Assembly (NCBI RefSeq): GCF_001421535.1
Contig: NZ_LMKN01000001.1
Coordinates: forward strand, 434,001-498,000
Reading direction: 5' to 3'
Length of the DNA stretch: 64,000 nt
Source: Sphingomonas sp. Leaf20
Lineage (GTDB): Bacteria > Pseudomonadota > Alphaproteobacteria > Sphingomonadales > Sphingomonadaceae
Every line of letters begins with the position of its first letter. The stretch's first letter is position 1. Position numbers and translations under genes: made by a program. The notes beneath the pieces are model-generated. The model worked only from the letters and a program-made list of their open reading frames with translations, was not told the origin of the DNA and made no database searches. Positions 35,726 to 44,945 of this stretch are shown in pieces.

Positions 35726-37108
35726 TTACGTCTTCCCGCCCCCGAGGCTCGCCACGACACGCGCGAGCCCTACACCGTTCGATCCCTTAATGAGAACCGC
35801 ATCGCCCGGCGCCAGGATCGTCCGTAACGACGTCAGCGCGGCCGCAGCGTCGCCCACATGGACGGTTTCGACTTTCCCCTCAAGCGCCTGCGCGAGCGGC
35901 GCCATCGCTTCACCGACCAGCAGCGCCATTTCGACATTTGCCGCAAGGATCGGCTCGGCGAGCCCCGCATGATAGTCGGCCGACGCCGCGCCCAGTTCGC
36001 GCATTTCGCCGAGGACCGCGACATGCCGTCCCGGTTCCTGTTTCAGCACCGCGAGCGTCGCGCGCATCGATGACGGATTGGCATTGTAGCTCTCGTCGAT
36101 CACGAGCGCTTCGCCGTCCGGCAGCGACGCCATGAACCGCGCGCCGCGACCCTGCAGCCCGCCGAGTTCGGCAAGCGCCAGCCCCGCGAGCCCCAGATCG
36201 GCCCCCGCCGCATCGACACAAGCGAGGACCGCGAGCGCGTTCGATACCCAGTGCATGCCGGGCTGCGCCATGGTGAAGCTCAGTTCATGCGCGCCGAACT
36301 GCGCGGTGACGAAGGTCGACCCCGTCGCCAGCCGCACCGTCTCGATCGCGCGGACGTCCGCACCCTTTTCGAGCCCGAACGTCACGACCGTCGCCGCATG
36401 CGGCGCTGCCGCTGCGACGAGCCGATCGCGGTGCACGCTGTCGAACGGCACGATCGCGCGGCCGCCGGGCTCGAGCCCTTCGAAGATCTCGCCCTTCGCG
36501 TCGGCGATCGCGCTCTCGTCGGGAAAGAACGCCGTGTGCGCGGGTGCGATCGCGGTGACGACCGCGATGTGCGGGCGGACGATCCGGGTCAGCGCCGCGA
36601 GTTCGCCGGCATGGTTCATCCCCATCTCGAACACGCCGAAGCGCGCGTCGCGCGGCATCCGCGCGAGGCTCAACGGCACGCCGGTATGGTTGTTGTAGCT
36701 CTTGACCGAGCGATGCACCGCGCCGGGCGCGCCGCGATCGAGCGCGGCGTACAGCGCCTCCTTCGCGCTGGTCTTGCCGACCGACCCCGTCACCCCGATG
36801 ATCGTCGCACCGCTGCGCTTCCGGCTCGCGCGTGCCAGATCCTCGAGCGCGCGAAAGCTGTCGGCGACGCGGACGTGCGGATGATCGCATGGCTCGGAGA
36901 CGATCGCGCCCGCCGCGCCTTGCGCGAACGCCTGGTCGAGGAACAGATGACCGTCGCTCGCCTCGCCCTTCATCGCCACGAACAGGTCGCCCGGGCCGAC
37001 CTCACGCGAATCGAACGCGACGCCGCCGACCGCGAAGTCCGCCGAGGCGGTCCCCCCGGTTGCCGCCGCGATCTCCGCGGCGGTCCACAGTGGTGCGGCG
37101 CCGGTCAC
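35726..37108 (-). CDS. murF: UDP-N-acetylmuramoyl-tripeptide--D-alanyl-D-alanine ligase MurF
   Basis: This 460-aa Mur ligase adds D-Ala-D-Ala and finishes the pentapeptide. It shows GGVAFDSREVGPGDLFVAM, the ATP loop GVTGSVGKTSAKEAL, the YNNHTGVPLSL motif and the ESYNANPSSMRATL motif. Two GTG starts are possible (37117 and 37108). The second is chosen because it overlaps the murE stop by 4 nt (GTGA), like most junctions here. The stop abuts mraY. Confidence 0.95.
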   Translation of the reverse strand: MTGAAPLWTAAEIAAATGGTASADFAVGGVAFDSREVGPGDLFVAMKGEASDGHLFLDQAFAQGAAGAIVSEPCDHPHVRVADSFRALEDLARASRKRSGATIIGVTGSVGKTSAKEALYAALDRGAPGAVHRSVKSYNNHTGVPLSLARMPRDARFGVFEMGMNHAGELAALTRIVRPHIAVVTAIAPAHTAFFPDESAIADAKGEIFEGLEPGGRAIVPFDSVHRDRLVAAAAPHAATVVTFGLEKGADVRAIETVRLATGSTFVTAQFGAHELSFTMAQPGMHWVSNALAVLACVDAAGADLGLAGLALAELGGLQGRGARFMASLPDGEALVIDESYNANPSSMRATLAVLKQEPGRHVAVLGEMRELGAASADYHAGLAEPILAANVEMALLVGEAMAPLAQALEGKVETVHVGDAAAALTSLRTILAPGDAVLIKGSNGVGLARVVASLGGGKT

Positions 37109-38586
37109 GCGGCGCACTCGCGCGCGACGCCGACATCGTCGAACGGCAACACCATGTCGCCGACGATCTGCCCCTGTTCATGCCCCTTGCCCGCGATCAG
37201 CACGATGTCGTCGCCGCCGGCCTCGTCGATCGCCGCCTTGATCGCCGCACGCCGATCGCCGATCTCGATCGCGCCGGGCGCGCCCTTCAGGATGTCGCGG
37301 CGGATCAGCGCGGCGTCCTCGGTACGCGGGTTGTCGTCGGTGACGATGACGCGGTCGGCATAGTGCACCGCCACCTGCCCCATCGTCTCGCGCTTGCCCG
37401 TGTCGCGGTCGCCGCCCGCGCCGAACACGACGATCAGCCGCCCCCCGGCATGAGGCTTGAGCGCGGCGATCGCGGCCTCCAGCGCATCGGGCGTATGCGC
37501 ATAGTCGACATAGACCGGCGCGCCCGACCGCGCGATCACCGCGCGTTCGAGCCGCCCGCGCACCGGCTGCAACCGCGCGAGATTGGCGATCGTCGTCGCG
37601 ACATCGCCACCGGTCGCGATCACCAGCCCTGCGGAAACAAGCGCGTTCGCCGCCTGATAGCCGCCGATCAGCGGCAACGTCACCGTGTACGTCGTGCCAC
37701 CCGCCTCGATTCTCAGCCCCTGCCCCAGCAAGGTCGGATCGCGCCCGACCAGCCGCAGCGTGTCGCCGCGCGTGCCGACGGTCACGAGCCGGTTGCCGCG
37801 TTCGCGCGCCAGATCGATGACGCGCGCCGCCTGCGGATCGTCGGCCCAGACCACCGCAACGCCGTCGCGTCCGAGCACCTCAGAGAACAGGCGGATCTTC
37901 GCCGCGAAATAGGCCGCCATGTCACCGTGATAATCGAGGTGATCGCGGCTGAGATTGGTGAACGCGGCGGCCGAGACGGGAAGCCCCTCGGTCCGATACT
38001 GTGTCAGCCCGTGGCTCGATGCCTCGAATGCGAGGTGGGTCACGCCCTCGCGGGCCAGCCCGGCGACGTTCGACAGGAACGTCACCACGTCGGGCGTGGT
38101 CAGCCCGGTCGTCACGCGCTCGTCCGCGGTCGTCACGCCGAGCGTCCCGATCGAGGCGGCGTGAAACCCCGCCATCCGCCACAATTGCCGGGTCATCTCG
38201 ACGCAGCTGGTCTTGCCGTTGGTGCCGGTGATCGCGACCGTCGTCTCGGGGAACGGGGCGAAGAACCGCGCCGCGAGCTGCGCGAAACGCTCGCGCGGGG
38301 TCTCGTCGGCGATATAGGCCGCGCCGTCGATCACCAGCCCGGGGCGCGCGACCACCGCGATCGCACCCGCGCGGATCGCGTCGGGGATGAAATCCTCGCC
38401 ATTGACGCGTTCGCCCCTGAACGCGCCGAACACCGTCCCCGGTGCGACCTTGCGGTGGTCGATCGCGAAGCCGGTGACGTTGCGGTCCATGTCTCCGCCG
38501 GATGCAACCGGTCGGACGGCGGCCTGTCCAGACGACGCATGTCCGCCGCTGCCGGTCTCTTCGCCGATCAGCGTAGCCAGTTTCAT
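37105..38586 (-). CDS. murE: UDP-N-acetylmuramoyl-L-alanyl-D-glutamate--meso-diaminopimelate ligase MurE
   Basis: This 493-aa Mur ligase adds meso-DAP. The ATP loop AITGTNGKTSCVEM, the YHGDMAAYFAAK motif, VYVDYAHTPDALEAAI and, decisive for the amino acid, the VTDDNPRTED motif (DNPR, DAP specificity) are present. It starts with an ATG 74 nt after ftsI, the largest gap in this part of the cluster, and its stop overlaps murF. Confidence 0.97.
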   Translation of the reverse strand: MKLATLIGEETGSGGHASSGQAAVRPVASGGDMDRNVTGFAIDHRKVAPGTVFGAFRGERVNGEDFIPDAIRAGAIAVVARPGLVIDGAAYIADETPRERFAQLAARFFAPFPETTVAITGTNGKTSCVEMTRQLWRMAGFHAASIGTLGVTTADERVTTGLTTPDVVTFLSNVAGLAREGVTHLAFEASSHGLTQYRTEGLPVSAAAFTNLSRDHLDYHGDMAAYFAAKIRLFSEVLGRDGVAVVWADDPQAARVIDLARERGNRLVTVGTRGDTLRLVGRDPTLLGQGLRIEAGGTTYTVTLPLIGGYQAANALVSAGLVIATGGDVATTIANLARLQPVRGRLERAVIARSGAPVYVDYAHTPDALEAAIAALKPHAGGRLIVVFGAGGDRDTGKRETMGQVAVHYADRVIVTDDNPRTEDAALIRRDILKGAPGAIEIGDRRAAIKAAIDEAGGDDIVLIAGKGHEQGQIVGDMVLPFDDVGVARECAA

Positions 38587-38660
38587 GCAAACATCCTCAT
38601 TGGCACAATCCCCATGGCCGTCCCGTCACGGCCAAATCTCATGACCGGACGTTCAGCCGC

Positions 38661-40400
38661 TTACTCCGCGCCGGTCGTCGGCTTCGCACCGAACGCCGGA
38701 GTCCCCGGCGCATGCCACAACAACGGGAGCAAGTCGCTCTCGTCGATATCGCGATTGGTGTCGGGTATCACCCCCAGCATCGATCCGGTCCGGCTGATCA
38801 CGCGCGAGACGACCGGTGCCGCGGTCCAGGCGGCGGTGGTGAACCCGTAGGATTCCTTGTTGCCCTTCGCCGAGTCGAGCGTCACGACGACGACATAGCG
38901 CGGCGCGTCCATCGGGAAGGCGGCGGCGAAGGTCGAGACGTTGGTATGTTTGTTGTACCCGCCCGCCTGCGCGATCTCCGCGGTGCCCGTCTTGCCCCCG
39001 ACGCGGTAGCCGGGCGCCTCGCCCTTGCGACCTGTACCATATTGCACGATCAGCCGGAGCAGCTGGCGCATCCGCGCGCTCGTCGTCGTGCTGATCACGC
39101 GCCGCCCTGCGGGGATATGCGCCGGATCGATCTTGAGCAGCGTCGTCGGCCGCCAGATCCCGCCATTGACGAGCGTCGCGTAGGCGTTGGCAAGATGCAG
39201 CGGCGTCACCGCGATCCCGTGGCCATATGCCGACGTCATGACCGTGGTCCGCGCCCAGAAGGTCGGCCAGATCGGACGCCCCTTCTCGCGCAGTTCGATA
39301 TCGGGCTTGGTGTCGAACCCGAGCTTGCGGAACATCGTCTGCATGCCCGTCGCGCCGATCTGGTCGGCGATCCGCGCCGTTGCGATATTCGACGAATAGA
39401 TCAGCGTTTCCGGGATGTTCAGCCAGCGCTTCTCCTCGTCGCCCGGATCGTCGTGGATCGTGTAGCCGCCGACGCGCATCGGCGCCGTCGCGTCGAACCG
39501 GCGCGACATCGACGTGACGACGCCCGTGTCGATTGCGGCCGCCATCGCGATCGGCTTGAACACCGAACCGAGCTCGTACACGCTCTGCGTTCCCATGTTG
39601 CGCAGCTGCTCGGTGCCCGCCATCCCGACCCGGTTGGGATTGAAGACGGGCATCGAGGTCATCGCGATGACCTCGCCCGTATCGACGTCGAGGACGATGC
39701 CCGACGCCGCCTTGGCCTGAAACGACGCCACCGCGCGCGCGAGTTCGCTTTCCATCGCGGCCTGGACGCGCGTGTCGATCGACAGCGCGACGGGCGTGCC
39801 GTTGAGCGCCGGGTTGGTCAGCCGCTCGTCAAGGACGCGCTCCATGCCCGACATGCCGTGCCCGTCGGTCGACAGGAAGCCCAGCGCATGCGCGGCCATC
39901 GTCGACTGCGGGTACAGCCGCTGCGTCTCGCGCGCGAACACGATCGCGGGTTCGCCGATCGCGTTGACCTGCTCGACCAAAGCAGGCGACGCGCGCCGCT
40001 GGAGATAGCTGAAGCTGACATTCTTGGTCAGCAGCGCATAGAAGAATGCCTGGTCGCCACGGTCGGGCATCAGCGCCGCAAGCCGCGCCGCGATCTCGGT
40101 CGGGTCGCCGATCAGCTTCTTGGGATGGACCGCGATCGTCCAGGCATCGATCGTACGCGCCAGCGGTGCGCCGTTGCGATCGACGATGTCGCCGCGGGCG
40201 GCGATCGCGGCGGCGCGTGCCGCGGGATCGCTCAGCGACCCCTGGATCGCCAGCATGCCCAGCCGACCGATGACCAGCAACACGGCCGCGCCGAACAGGA
40301 ACATCAGCATCATCAGGCGCATGTGCGCCGTCGCGACCAGCGCATGGCGCTGCGTCGCGGTACGCCGCTCGGAGACTGGCCGGGCGACGAGCGTGGTCAA
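38661..40400 (-). CDS. ftsI: Septal transpeptidase FtsI (PBP3)
   Basis: This 579-aa class B penicillin-binding protein cross-links septal peptidoglycan. It has one N-terminal membrane helix (MLMFLFGAAVLLVIGRLGMLA), a dimerisation domain, and a transpeptidase domain with the SxxK motif in ELGSVFKPIAMA, the SxN motif (YSSNIATARI) and the KTG motif in GKTGTAEIA. Start is a TTG at 40400 that overlaps the upstream ftsL-like stop by 4 nt. The C terminus has a short low-complexity tail. Confidence 0.95.
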   Translation of the reverse strand: MTTLVARPVSERRTATQRHALVATAHMRLMMLMFLFGAAVLLVIGRLGMLAIQGSLSDPAARAAAIAARGDIVDRNGAPLARTIDAWTIAVHPKKLIGDPTEIAARLAALMPDRGDQAFFYALLTKNVSFSYLQRRASPALVEQVNAIGEPAIVFARETQRLYPQSTMAAHALGFLSTDGHGMSGMERVLDERLTNPALNGTPVALSIDTRVQAAMESELARAVASFQAKAASGIVLDVDTGEVIAMTSMPVFNPNRVGMAGTEQLRNMGTQSVYELGSVFKPIAMAAAIDTGVVTSMSRRFDATAPMRVGGYTIHDDPGDEEKRWLNIPETLIYSSNIATARIADQIGATGMQTMFRKLGFDTKPDIELREKGRPIWPTFWARTTVMTSAYGHGIAVTPLHLANAYATLVNGGIWRPTTLLKIDPAHIPAGRRVISTTTSARMRQLLRLIVQYGTGRKGEAPGYRVGGKTGTAEIAQAGGYNKHTNVSTFAAAFPMDAPRYVVVVTLDSAKGNKESYGFTTAAWTAAPVVSRVISRTGSMLGVIPDTNRDIDESDLLPLLWHAPGTPAFGAKPTTGAE

Positions 40401-41038
40401 CGCAGGCGCCCGGCCTCGGCGCGGGCGCCGTTCAGGATCGAGCCGAGCGTGGTATCGGACAGCAGCTTGCGATCGAGCATCGCGACCGCCTGCGGACGAA
40501 CCTTGGCCACCGCGGCGAGGCGCTCGGTCGAGGCGGCGCGGACGATCGCGGCCTCGGCGGACTTGGGCATCTGGACCGACGCACGGATCACGACGGGTTT
40601 CAGCGCCGCTGCGACCGCGGCGGTCTGCACGCCGACGTTGGTCACGGCTGCGGGCACCGCTGCGGGCGCTGCAACGGGCGCGATCACGGGCATCGACGGC
40701 ACCAGCAGCTGCGCAGTCTGGATCGTCCCGCGGTTGCCGATCTGGTTCACGTCGAGCGCGGCCAGCGCCGATTCGCTTGCGACGAACTGGCCGGCGGTCG
40801 GCGCGGACAACGCCAGCGTGTCGCCATTCCAGCGTTCGAGCTGCACCAGGTTGGCGCGCGTGTCGAACTCGGTCTCGAGCGCACGGATGTCGCGCTCGGC
40901 GAACCGGATCTGGCCATTGACGGCCTCCAGCTTCTTGCGCTCGGCGGCGACCTGCAGCGAAACGAGGTAGAAACCGAGCACGACGGCCACGCAGCCCCCG
41001 AACCAGCCCACACCCTTCAACCGATACGCCGCCGTCAT
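40397..41038 (-). CDS. ftsL: FtsL-like divisome protein with long periplasmic tail
   Basis: This 213-aa bitopic protein has a short cytoplasmic N terminus, one transmembrane helix ([21 protein letters not shown]) and an immediate coiled coil with basic and acidic heptads ([27 protein letters not shown]). That is the FtsL layout, and its position between rsmH and ftsI is the canonical ftsL position. It is nearly twice as long as usual: residues 110-213 form an Ala/Val-rich tail ending in a helical [17 protein letters not shown] segment. FtsL normally bridges FtsB/FtsQ and FtsWI. The start at 41038 overlaps the rsmH stop by 4 nt. Confidence 0.8.
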   Translation of the reverse strand: MTAAYRLKGVGWFGGCVAVVLGFYLVSLQVAAERKKLEAVNGQIRFAERDIRALETEFDTRANLVQLERWNGDTLALSAPTAGQFVASESALAALDVNQIGNRGTIQTAQLLVPSMPVIAPVAAPAAVPAAVTNVGVQTAAVAAALKPVVIRASVQMPKSAEAAIVRAASTERLAAVAKVRPQAVAMLDRKLLSDTTLGSILNGARAEAGRLR

Positions 41039-41997
41039 GTCGTCACCTCTTCCGTCCAAGGTTGCGCGGAGGTCCGCCGCGCCGTTCGTAAAGTCGCAGA
41101 GCGCGCACGCGGGTTGCGTGCCAGCTCGTCCTCGCCGGCGCGCACGGGGCGTCCGACATCGGTAAAACTCGGTTCCGACACGCTTTTCGCCTGCGGAAGA
41201 TGACGCGAACCTGAAGGCGCAGCGCCGGACCGCGCGCGCAGGAACCGCTTCACCATCCGGTCCTCGAGGCTGTGAAACGTCACGATCGCGAGCCGCCCGC
41301 CGGGCTTGAGCGCGCGCTCCGCGGCGAGCAGGCCATCCGCCAGTTCGCCGAGCTCGCGGTTGACGTGGATGCGGATCGCCTGGAACGCGCGCGTCGCCGG
41401 ATCCTTCTTGTCGTGCGCCTTGTAGCCGAGCGCGCGGCGGATGACGTGCGCCAGCTCGCCGGTACGCGTCAGCGGCCGCGCCGCGACGATCGCACGCGCG
41501 ACGCGCCGCGACTTGGGCTCGTCGCCATATTGATACAGCACGTCGGCGATCTCGGCCTCGTCCGCCTCGTTGACGAAATCCGCGGCCGACATCCCCGCCT
41601 GCGCCATCCGCATGTCGAGCGGACCGTCCGACTGGAACGAAAAGCCGCGCTCGGCCTGGTCGAGCTGCATCGACGACACGCCGATATCGAGCGTGATCCC
41701 GTCGACGGGCAACGCGTCGCGTGCCTCGAGCTCGGCGACCATCGCGGAGAAGTCGGCGGCGACCAGCGTCAGGCCGTCATGCGCATCGGCGAGCGCGCGA
41801 CCCGCCTCGATCGCGTCCGGATCGCGATCGAACGCGATCACGCGCGCGCCTCGCGACAGCAGCGCGCGGGTATAGCCGCCGGCGCCGAACGTCCCGTCGA
41901 CCATCGTCTCGCCGGGTGCGGGGGCCAGCGCGGCAAGCACCTCGTCCATCAGCACGGGGACGTGCGGCGCACCGTCCTGGGGCAGCAGATCGCTCAC
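41035..41997 (-). CDS. rsmH: 16S rRNA (cytosine-1402-N4)-methyltransferase RsmH
   Basis: This 320-aa methyltransferase (formerly MraW) methylates C1402 in the ribosomal P site. Motifs are [50 protein letters not shown], and the C-terminal [18 protein letters not shown] with DRMVK. The GTG start overlaps the mraZ stop by 4 nt and its stop overlaps the ftsL-like gene. All conserved elements are present. Confidence 0.97.
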   Translation of the reverse strand: MSDLLPQDGAPHVPVLMDEVLAALAPAPGETMVDGTFGAGGYTRALLSRGARVIAFDRDPDAIEAGRALADAHDGLTLVAADFSAMVAELEARDALPVDGITLDIGVSSMQLDQAERGFSFQSDGPLDMRMAQAGMSAADFVNEADEAEIADVLYQYGDEPKSRRVARAIVAARPLTRTGELAHVIRRALGYKAHDKKDPATRAFQAIRIHVNRELGELADGLLAAERALKPGGRLAIVTFHSLEDRMVKRFLRARSGAAPSGSRHLPQAKSVSEPSFTDVGRPVRAGEDELARNPRARSATLRTARRTSAQPWTEEVTT

Positions 41998-42494
41998 AGT
42001 GCGACCCCCTTCTCGGCCATGTAGAAGCGCGCCATCTCCTTGACGACGTCGGGCATGTCCGGCGTCGCGACGAGCGCCGCGGGGTCCCAGATCTCGATAT
42101 AGTCGAGCACGCCGTAGAAGAACGCGTGCGTCTTGATCCCGGCATAGAAGCGCGGAAAGGTGGGCATGATGAAACGACCCGACCCATCGAACGGCACCGC
42201 CTCGCCGGACGCCGCGCGACGTTTGATGTTGTAGTCGTATTCGCCGTCTTCGCGCGTGTTCTCGGCCTCGCGCCGGTCGAGCTTTTCAGCGAGCAGCGCG
42301 ACATAGCCCGGGTCATACGCGACCAGGCACCGGTTCTTCTGATGCGCGCCGATGATGATGGTTCCGCCGTCCTTGCCGTTTGCCTTGGGGGCGTTTGCCG
42401 ACAGGATCGTCCGAAGTGCGGAAGGGATGGCTACCCGACCCTTGTCGTCGACAAGGCCGATGCCGTCTCCCTGATACCGCCCTCTGTCCGACAC
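41994..42494 (-). CDS. mraZ: Transcriptional regulator MraZ
   Basis: This 166-aa protein contains two SpoVT/AbrB-type DNA-binding repeats: [16 protein letters not shown] in the first half and [18 protein letters not shown] in the second. MraZ forms a ring-shaped oligomer that binds short G-rich direct repeats before its own gene and represses the dcw operon. Three GGGA units at 10-bp spacing lie 126-150 nt upstream (see the regulatory entry). The start is a GTG at 42494. It is the first gene of the cluster. Confidence 0.95.
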   Translation of the reverse strand: MSDRGRYQGDGIGLVDDKGRVAIPSALRTILSANAPKANGKDGGTIIIGAHQKNRCLVAYDPGYVALLAEKLDRREAENTREDGEYDYNIKRRAASGEAVPFDGSGRFIMPTFPRFYAGIKTHAFFYGVLDYIEIWDPAALVATPDMPDVVKEMARFYMAEKGVAL

Positions 42495-42619
42495 GCCAAT
42501 ATCCCGCGAATGGCGTGCACGACTTCCCGCTTCGAATCGCAGCTCGCGCTGCGATCCGACCGCGCAATCGCGCTCGGTGACCGTGCCCCTGTGTTAACCT
42601 CGGTCTATCACAGCGAAAC

Positions 42620-42646
42620 GGGGACGCAACGGGATTTTTGGGGATT
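42620..42646. promoter_or_regulatory. Candidate MraZ binding repeats
   Basis: On the plus strand, GGGA occurs at 42621, 42631 and 42641, exactly 10 bp apart, with a weaker GGAA at 42651. The known MraZ box is three TGGG-type repeats separated by 5 nt, the same periodicity. Here the repeats read on the strand opposite to mraZ. The whole 312-nt interval 42495-42806 holds no other gene and should contain the dcw promoter. Confidence 0.65.
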
Positions 42647-42806
42647 TCACGGAATCAGAAGGTTAATTCGTCCAATCGAGCGGGCACGCGCGACCAACGG
42701 CGGGCCAAGCCACACGCCATGATATTGAGACTCAAGGGAAAGCCGGGCGCAAGGCCAATAGCGCGCAAACCACGAAAGGACGGCGTGATCCGGCAGCATC
42801 CGGTGG

Positions 42807-43148
42807 TTAAGGCTTGGCGGCAGGCGCCTGCGCGTTGACGCTCGGCGCGAGCCCCATTTCGGCGAGTGGCTCGTCAGTGCCGTCGGAGGCTGTGGTGTTC
42901 GAGACCGCCATGTTCGCGACGACATCCGCTTGCGCCGAGCCCGCGGCAACGACGGGCCGTTCCCGCGTCGCCGATCCGATGATCGCGCTGGCGAGGCCGA
43001 TGAACAGAACCACCGCGGCAAGGCCGATCATACCGACCTTGATCCGCTGCATGGTCTGCGAAGGTACGTGTCCGTTCTGCATCTTGGCGTGTTTAGCTAC
43101 CCGATCACCGCGCATTTGTCGAACGGCCGCGTCCGGGGTGGCTTGCAT
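42807..43148 (-). CDS. Hypothetical single-pass membrane protein downstream of cysK
   Basis: This 113-aa protein has a hydrophilic basic N terminus (about 45 residues), one transmembrane helix (VGMIGLAAVVLFIGLASAII) and a periplasmic acidic/Ala-rich tail. I do not recognise a family. The frame opens upstream at 43181, but the ATG at 43148 follows GAGAAG, which lies in the last bases of cysK. It starts 5 nt after the cysK stop, so the two are very probably co-transcribed. The stop is about 310 nt from mraZ. Confidence 0.65.
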   Translation of the reverse strand: MQATPDAAVRQMRGDRVAKHAKMQNGHVPSQTMQRIKVGMIGLAAVVLFIGLASAIIGSATRERPVVAAGSAQADVVANMAVSNTTASDGTDEPLAEMGLAPSVNAQAPAAKP

Positions 43149-43153
43149 GCTTC

Positions 43154-44134
43154 TCAAGCAAGTCCCTTCGACGCGCGCCATTCGGCATTATAGAGCGTCG
43201 ACAGGTAGCGAAATCCGGTATCGCACAATATCGTTGCGATCCGCTTTCCCGGCCCCAGCTGCCGCGCGAGCGCGACCGCGCCGGCGACGTTGATCCCCGA
43301 CGACAGGCCGAGGCACAGCCCCTCCTCGTCAAGCAACCGCCGCGTCCATTCATAGCCCTCGGCATCCGAGATCCTGAACTGCGTGTCGATCGGTGCGCCT
43401 TCGAGATTGGCGGTGATCCGCCCCTGCCCGATCCCCTCGGCGACCGACGATCCCTCCGATTTCAGTTCGCCATGCGCATAATAATTATACAGCGCCGCGC
43501 CGTGCGGGTCGGTCAGCGCGATGCAGACCCCCTCGTCCTTGGCCTTGAGCCCGAGACCGACACCAGCGATCGTGCCCCCAGTGCCCGCCGCACAGGTGAA
43601 GCCGTCGATCCGGCCGTCCATCTGCGCCCAGATCTCCTCGGCGGTGCCGACGATATGCGCGCGGCGGTTCGCGGTATTGTCGAACTGGTTCGCCCAGATC
43701 GCGCCCGGCGTCTCCTCGGCGATCCGCCGCGACGTGTGGACGAAGTGGCAGGGGCTCGAAAACGCCGCCGCGGGAACGAGGACGAGCTCCGCGCCCAGCG
43801 CGCGCAGCGTGTCCATCTTCTCCCGGCTCTGCGTCTCGGGCATGACGATGATCGTCTTGTACCCTTTCGCATTGGCGACCAGCGCAAGACCGATCCCGGT
43901 ATTGCCCGCCGTCCCCTCGACGATCGTTCCGCCGGGTGCCAGCATCCCGCGCGCCTCGGCGTCCTCGACGATCGACAGCGCCGCGCGATCCTTGATCGAC
44001 GCGCCCGGGTTCACGAACTCGCATTTGCCGAAAATGTCACAGCCCGTCGCGTCGCTGGGCCCCTTGAGGCGTACCAGCGGCGTGTTGCCGATCAGGGCGA
44101 GCGTGTCGGGTAGCGTCTGCGTATCGGTTGTCAT
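43154..44134 (-). CDS. cysK: Cysteine synthase A
   Basis: This 326-aa PLP enzyme makes cysteine from O-acetylserine and sulfide. The PLP Lys is in FVNPGASIKDRAALS; the substrate loop is EGTAGNTGIGLA, the phosphate-binding loop CAAGTGGTIAGV, and the serine near the PLP pyridine N is in GLSSGINVAGAVALA. Of the possible ATGs (44179, 44140, 44134), the one at 44134 gives MTTDTQTLPDTLALIGNTPLV and has a GGA five bases upstream. A membrane protein gene follows immediately. Confidence 0.95.
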   Translation of the reverse strand: MTTDTQTLPDTLALIGNTPLVRLKGPSDATGCDIFGKCEFVNPGASIKDRAALSIVEDAEARGMLAPGGTIVEGTAGNTGIGLALVANAKGYKTIIVMPETQSREKMDTLRALGAELVLVPAAAFSSPCHFVHTSRRIAEETPGAIWANQFDNTANRRAHIVGTAEEIWAQMDGRIDGFTCAAGTGGTIAGVGLGLKAKDEGVCIALTDPHGAALYNYYAHGELKSEGSSVAEGIGQGRITANLEGAPIDTQFRISDAEGYEWTRRLLDEEGLCLGLSSGINVAGAVALARQLGPGKRIATILCDTGFRYLSTLYNAEWRASKGLA

Positions 44135-44294
44135 CTGCATCCGGGCTAGATGGCGCCGACCCCAGCCAAGGGCAAGCACGCGAATCTATACGCCACAGAA
44201 GCGATCTCCGTACGGCCGGGATAACGCGGATCGCACAGGCCAGCCCCGCGTGGAGCCGGGAGCATGAGGGCCAGCGGTTAGGGGGCGAGCAGGC

Positions 44295-44483
44295 TCAGGA
44301 CCGCCCGCAGCCCAGCCGCCGGCCGCCGGCCAGCATCTCGAGGCGCGAGTCCACGCAGGCCTGCGCATCGGACAGCTTGGCGCCGAGCAGCGATTCACTG
44401 CCTTCGTCCGCGAGCGCGAGTGCGTCCGCAATCAACTGTGCGATCGCGGTCAGGCGATCGAACGGGTCGTCATTTCGCGTCAT
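44295..44483 (-). CDS. Small hypothetical protein
   Basis: This 62-aa protein begins MTRNDDPFDRLTAIAQLI and is mainly helical (ALALADEGSESLLGAKLSDAQACVDSRLEML), with no signal peptide or membrane helix. An AAAGGA ribosome binding site stands 8 nt before the ATG, and the amino acid composition is more balanced than in antisense shadows, so I think it is real. The family is unknown. It stands alone upstream of cysK. Confidence 0.55.
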   Translation of the reverse strand: MTRNDDPFDRLTAIAQLIADALALADEGSESLLGAKLSDAQACVDSRLEMLAGGRRLGCGRS

Positions 44484-44945
44484 GCGTCGTCCTTTCGACG
44501 GTGTTTCATACTATAGCGCAGCCGTTGATCGCACCGTTGCCGCCGCCATGTTTTTCGCCGGCGCCACCATCCCCGCGCCGTCGTCCCCGATTCGCCGGGG
44601 CGCTCTCTCGATCGTGCCCATGGGCCCGCCATGGCCTCGAGCGAAAGAGCAGAATCAGGCGTCCCGGACGGCAGTGCACCAAAACGATCCAGCTCCGCCT
44701 CGCCAACGCCGTGCCCGGCACGCCTGTCCCGGCCGACCACAGCCTGCCCGATCAACCGTTCGCTGCCCGACCGCAATGCCCGACATATCCCCGCCAAAAC
44801 AACGTTTCGCGCGTCGGCGTTGCATGGTCCAACATGCCGATTGCGGCGAGCCGACCTGCCGCAGGGATGGTCCGAACGCGCGCGCCGGTAACGGTACCGC
44901 TACGGCTTGACGGCATTTGCTGCATGCGCGAAGTCGCTTCGCACC
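44484..44945. other. Intergenic region without a recognised gene
   Basis: About 460 nt between the 62-aa hypothetical gene and the lipoprotein gene. The open frames inside are Arg/Pro-rich shadows without ribosome binding sites. A TTGACG at about 44909 might be a -35 for the lipoprotein gene, without a clear -10. I see no RNA gene or repeat. Confidence 0.5.

Noticed and set aside
44480..44797. A 105-aa minus-strand ORF in the gap before the lipoprotein gene
   Set aside because: Arg/Trp/Gly-rich composition without motif or ribosome binding site; typical high-GC shadow.
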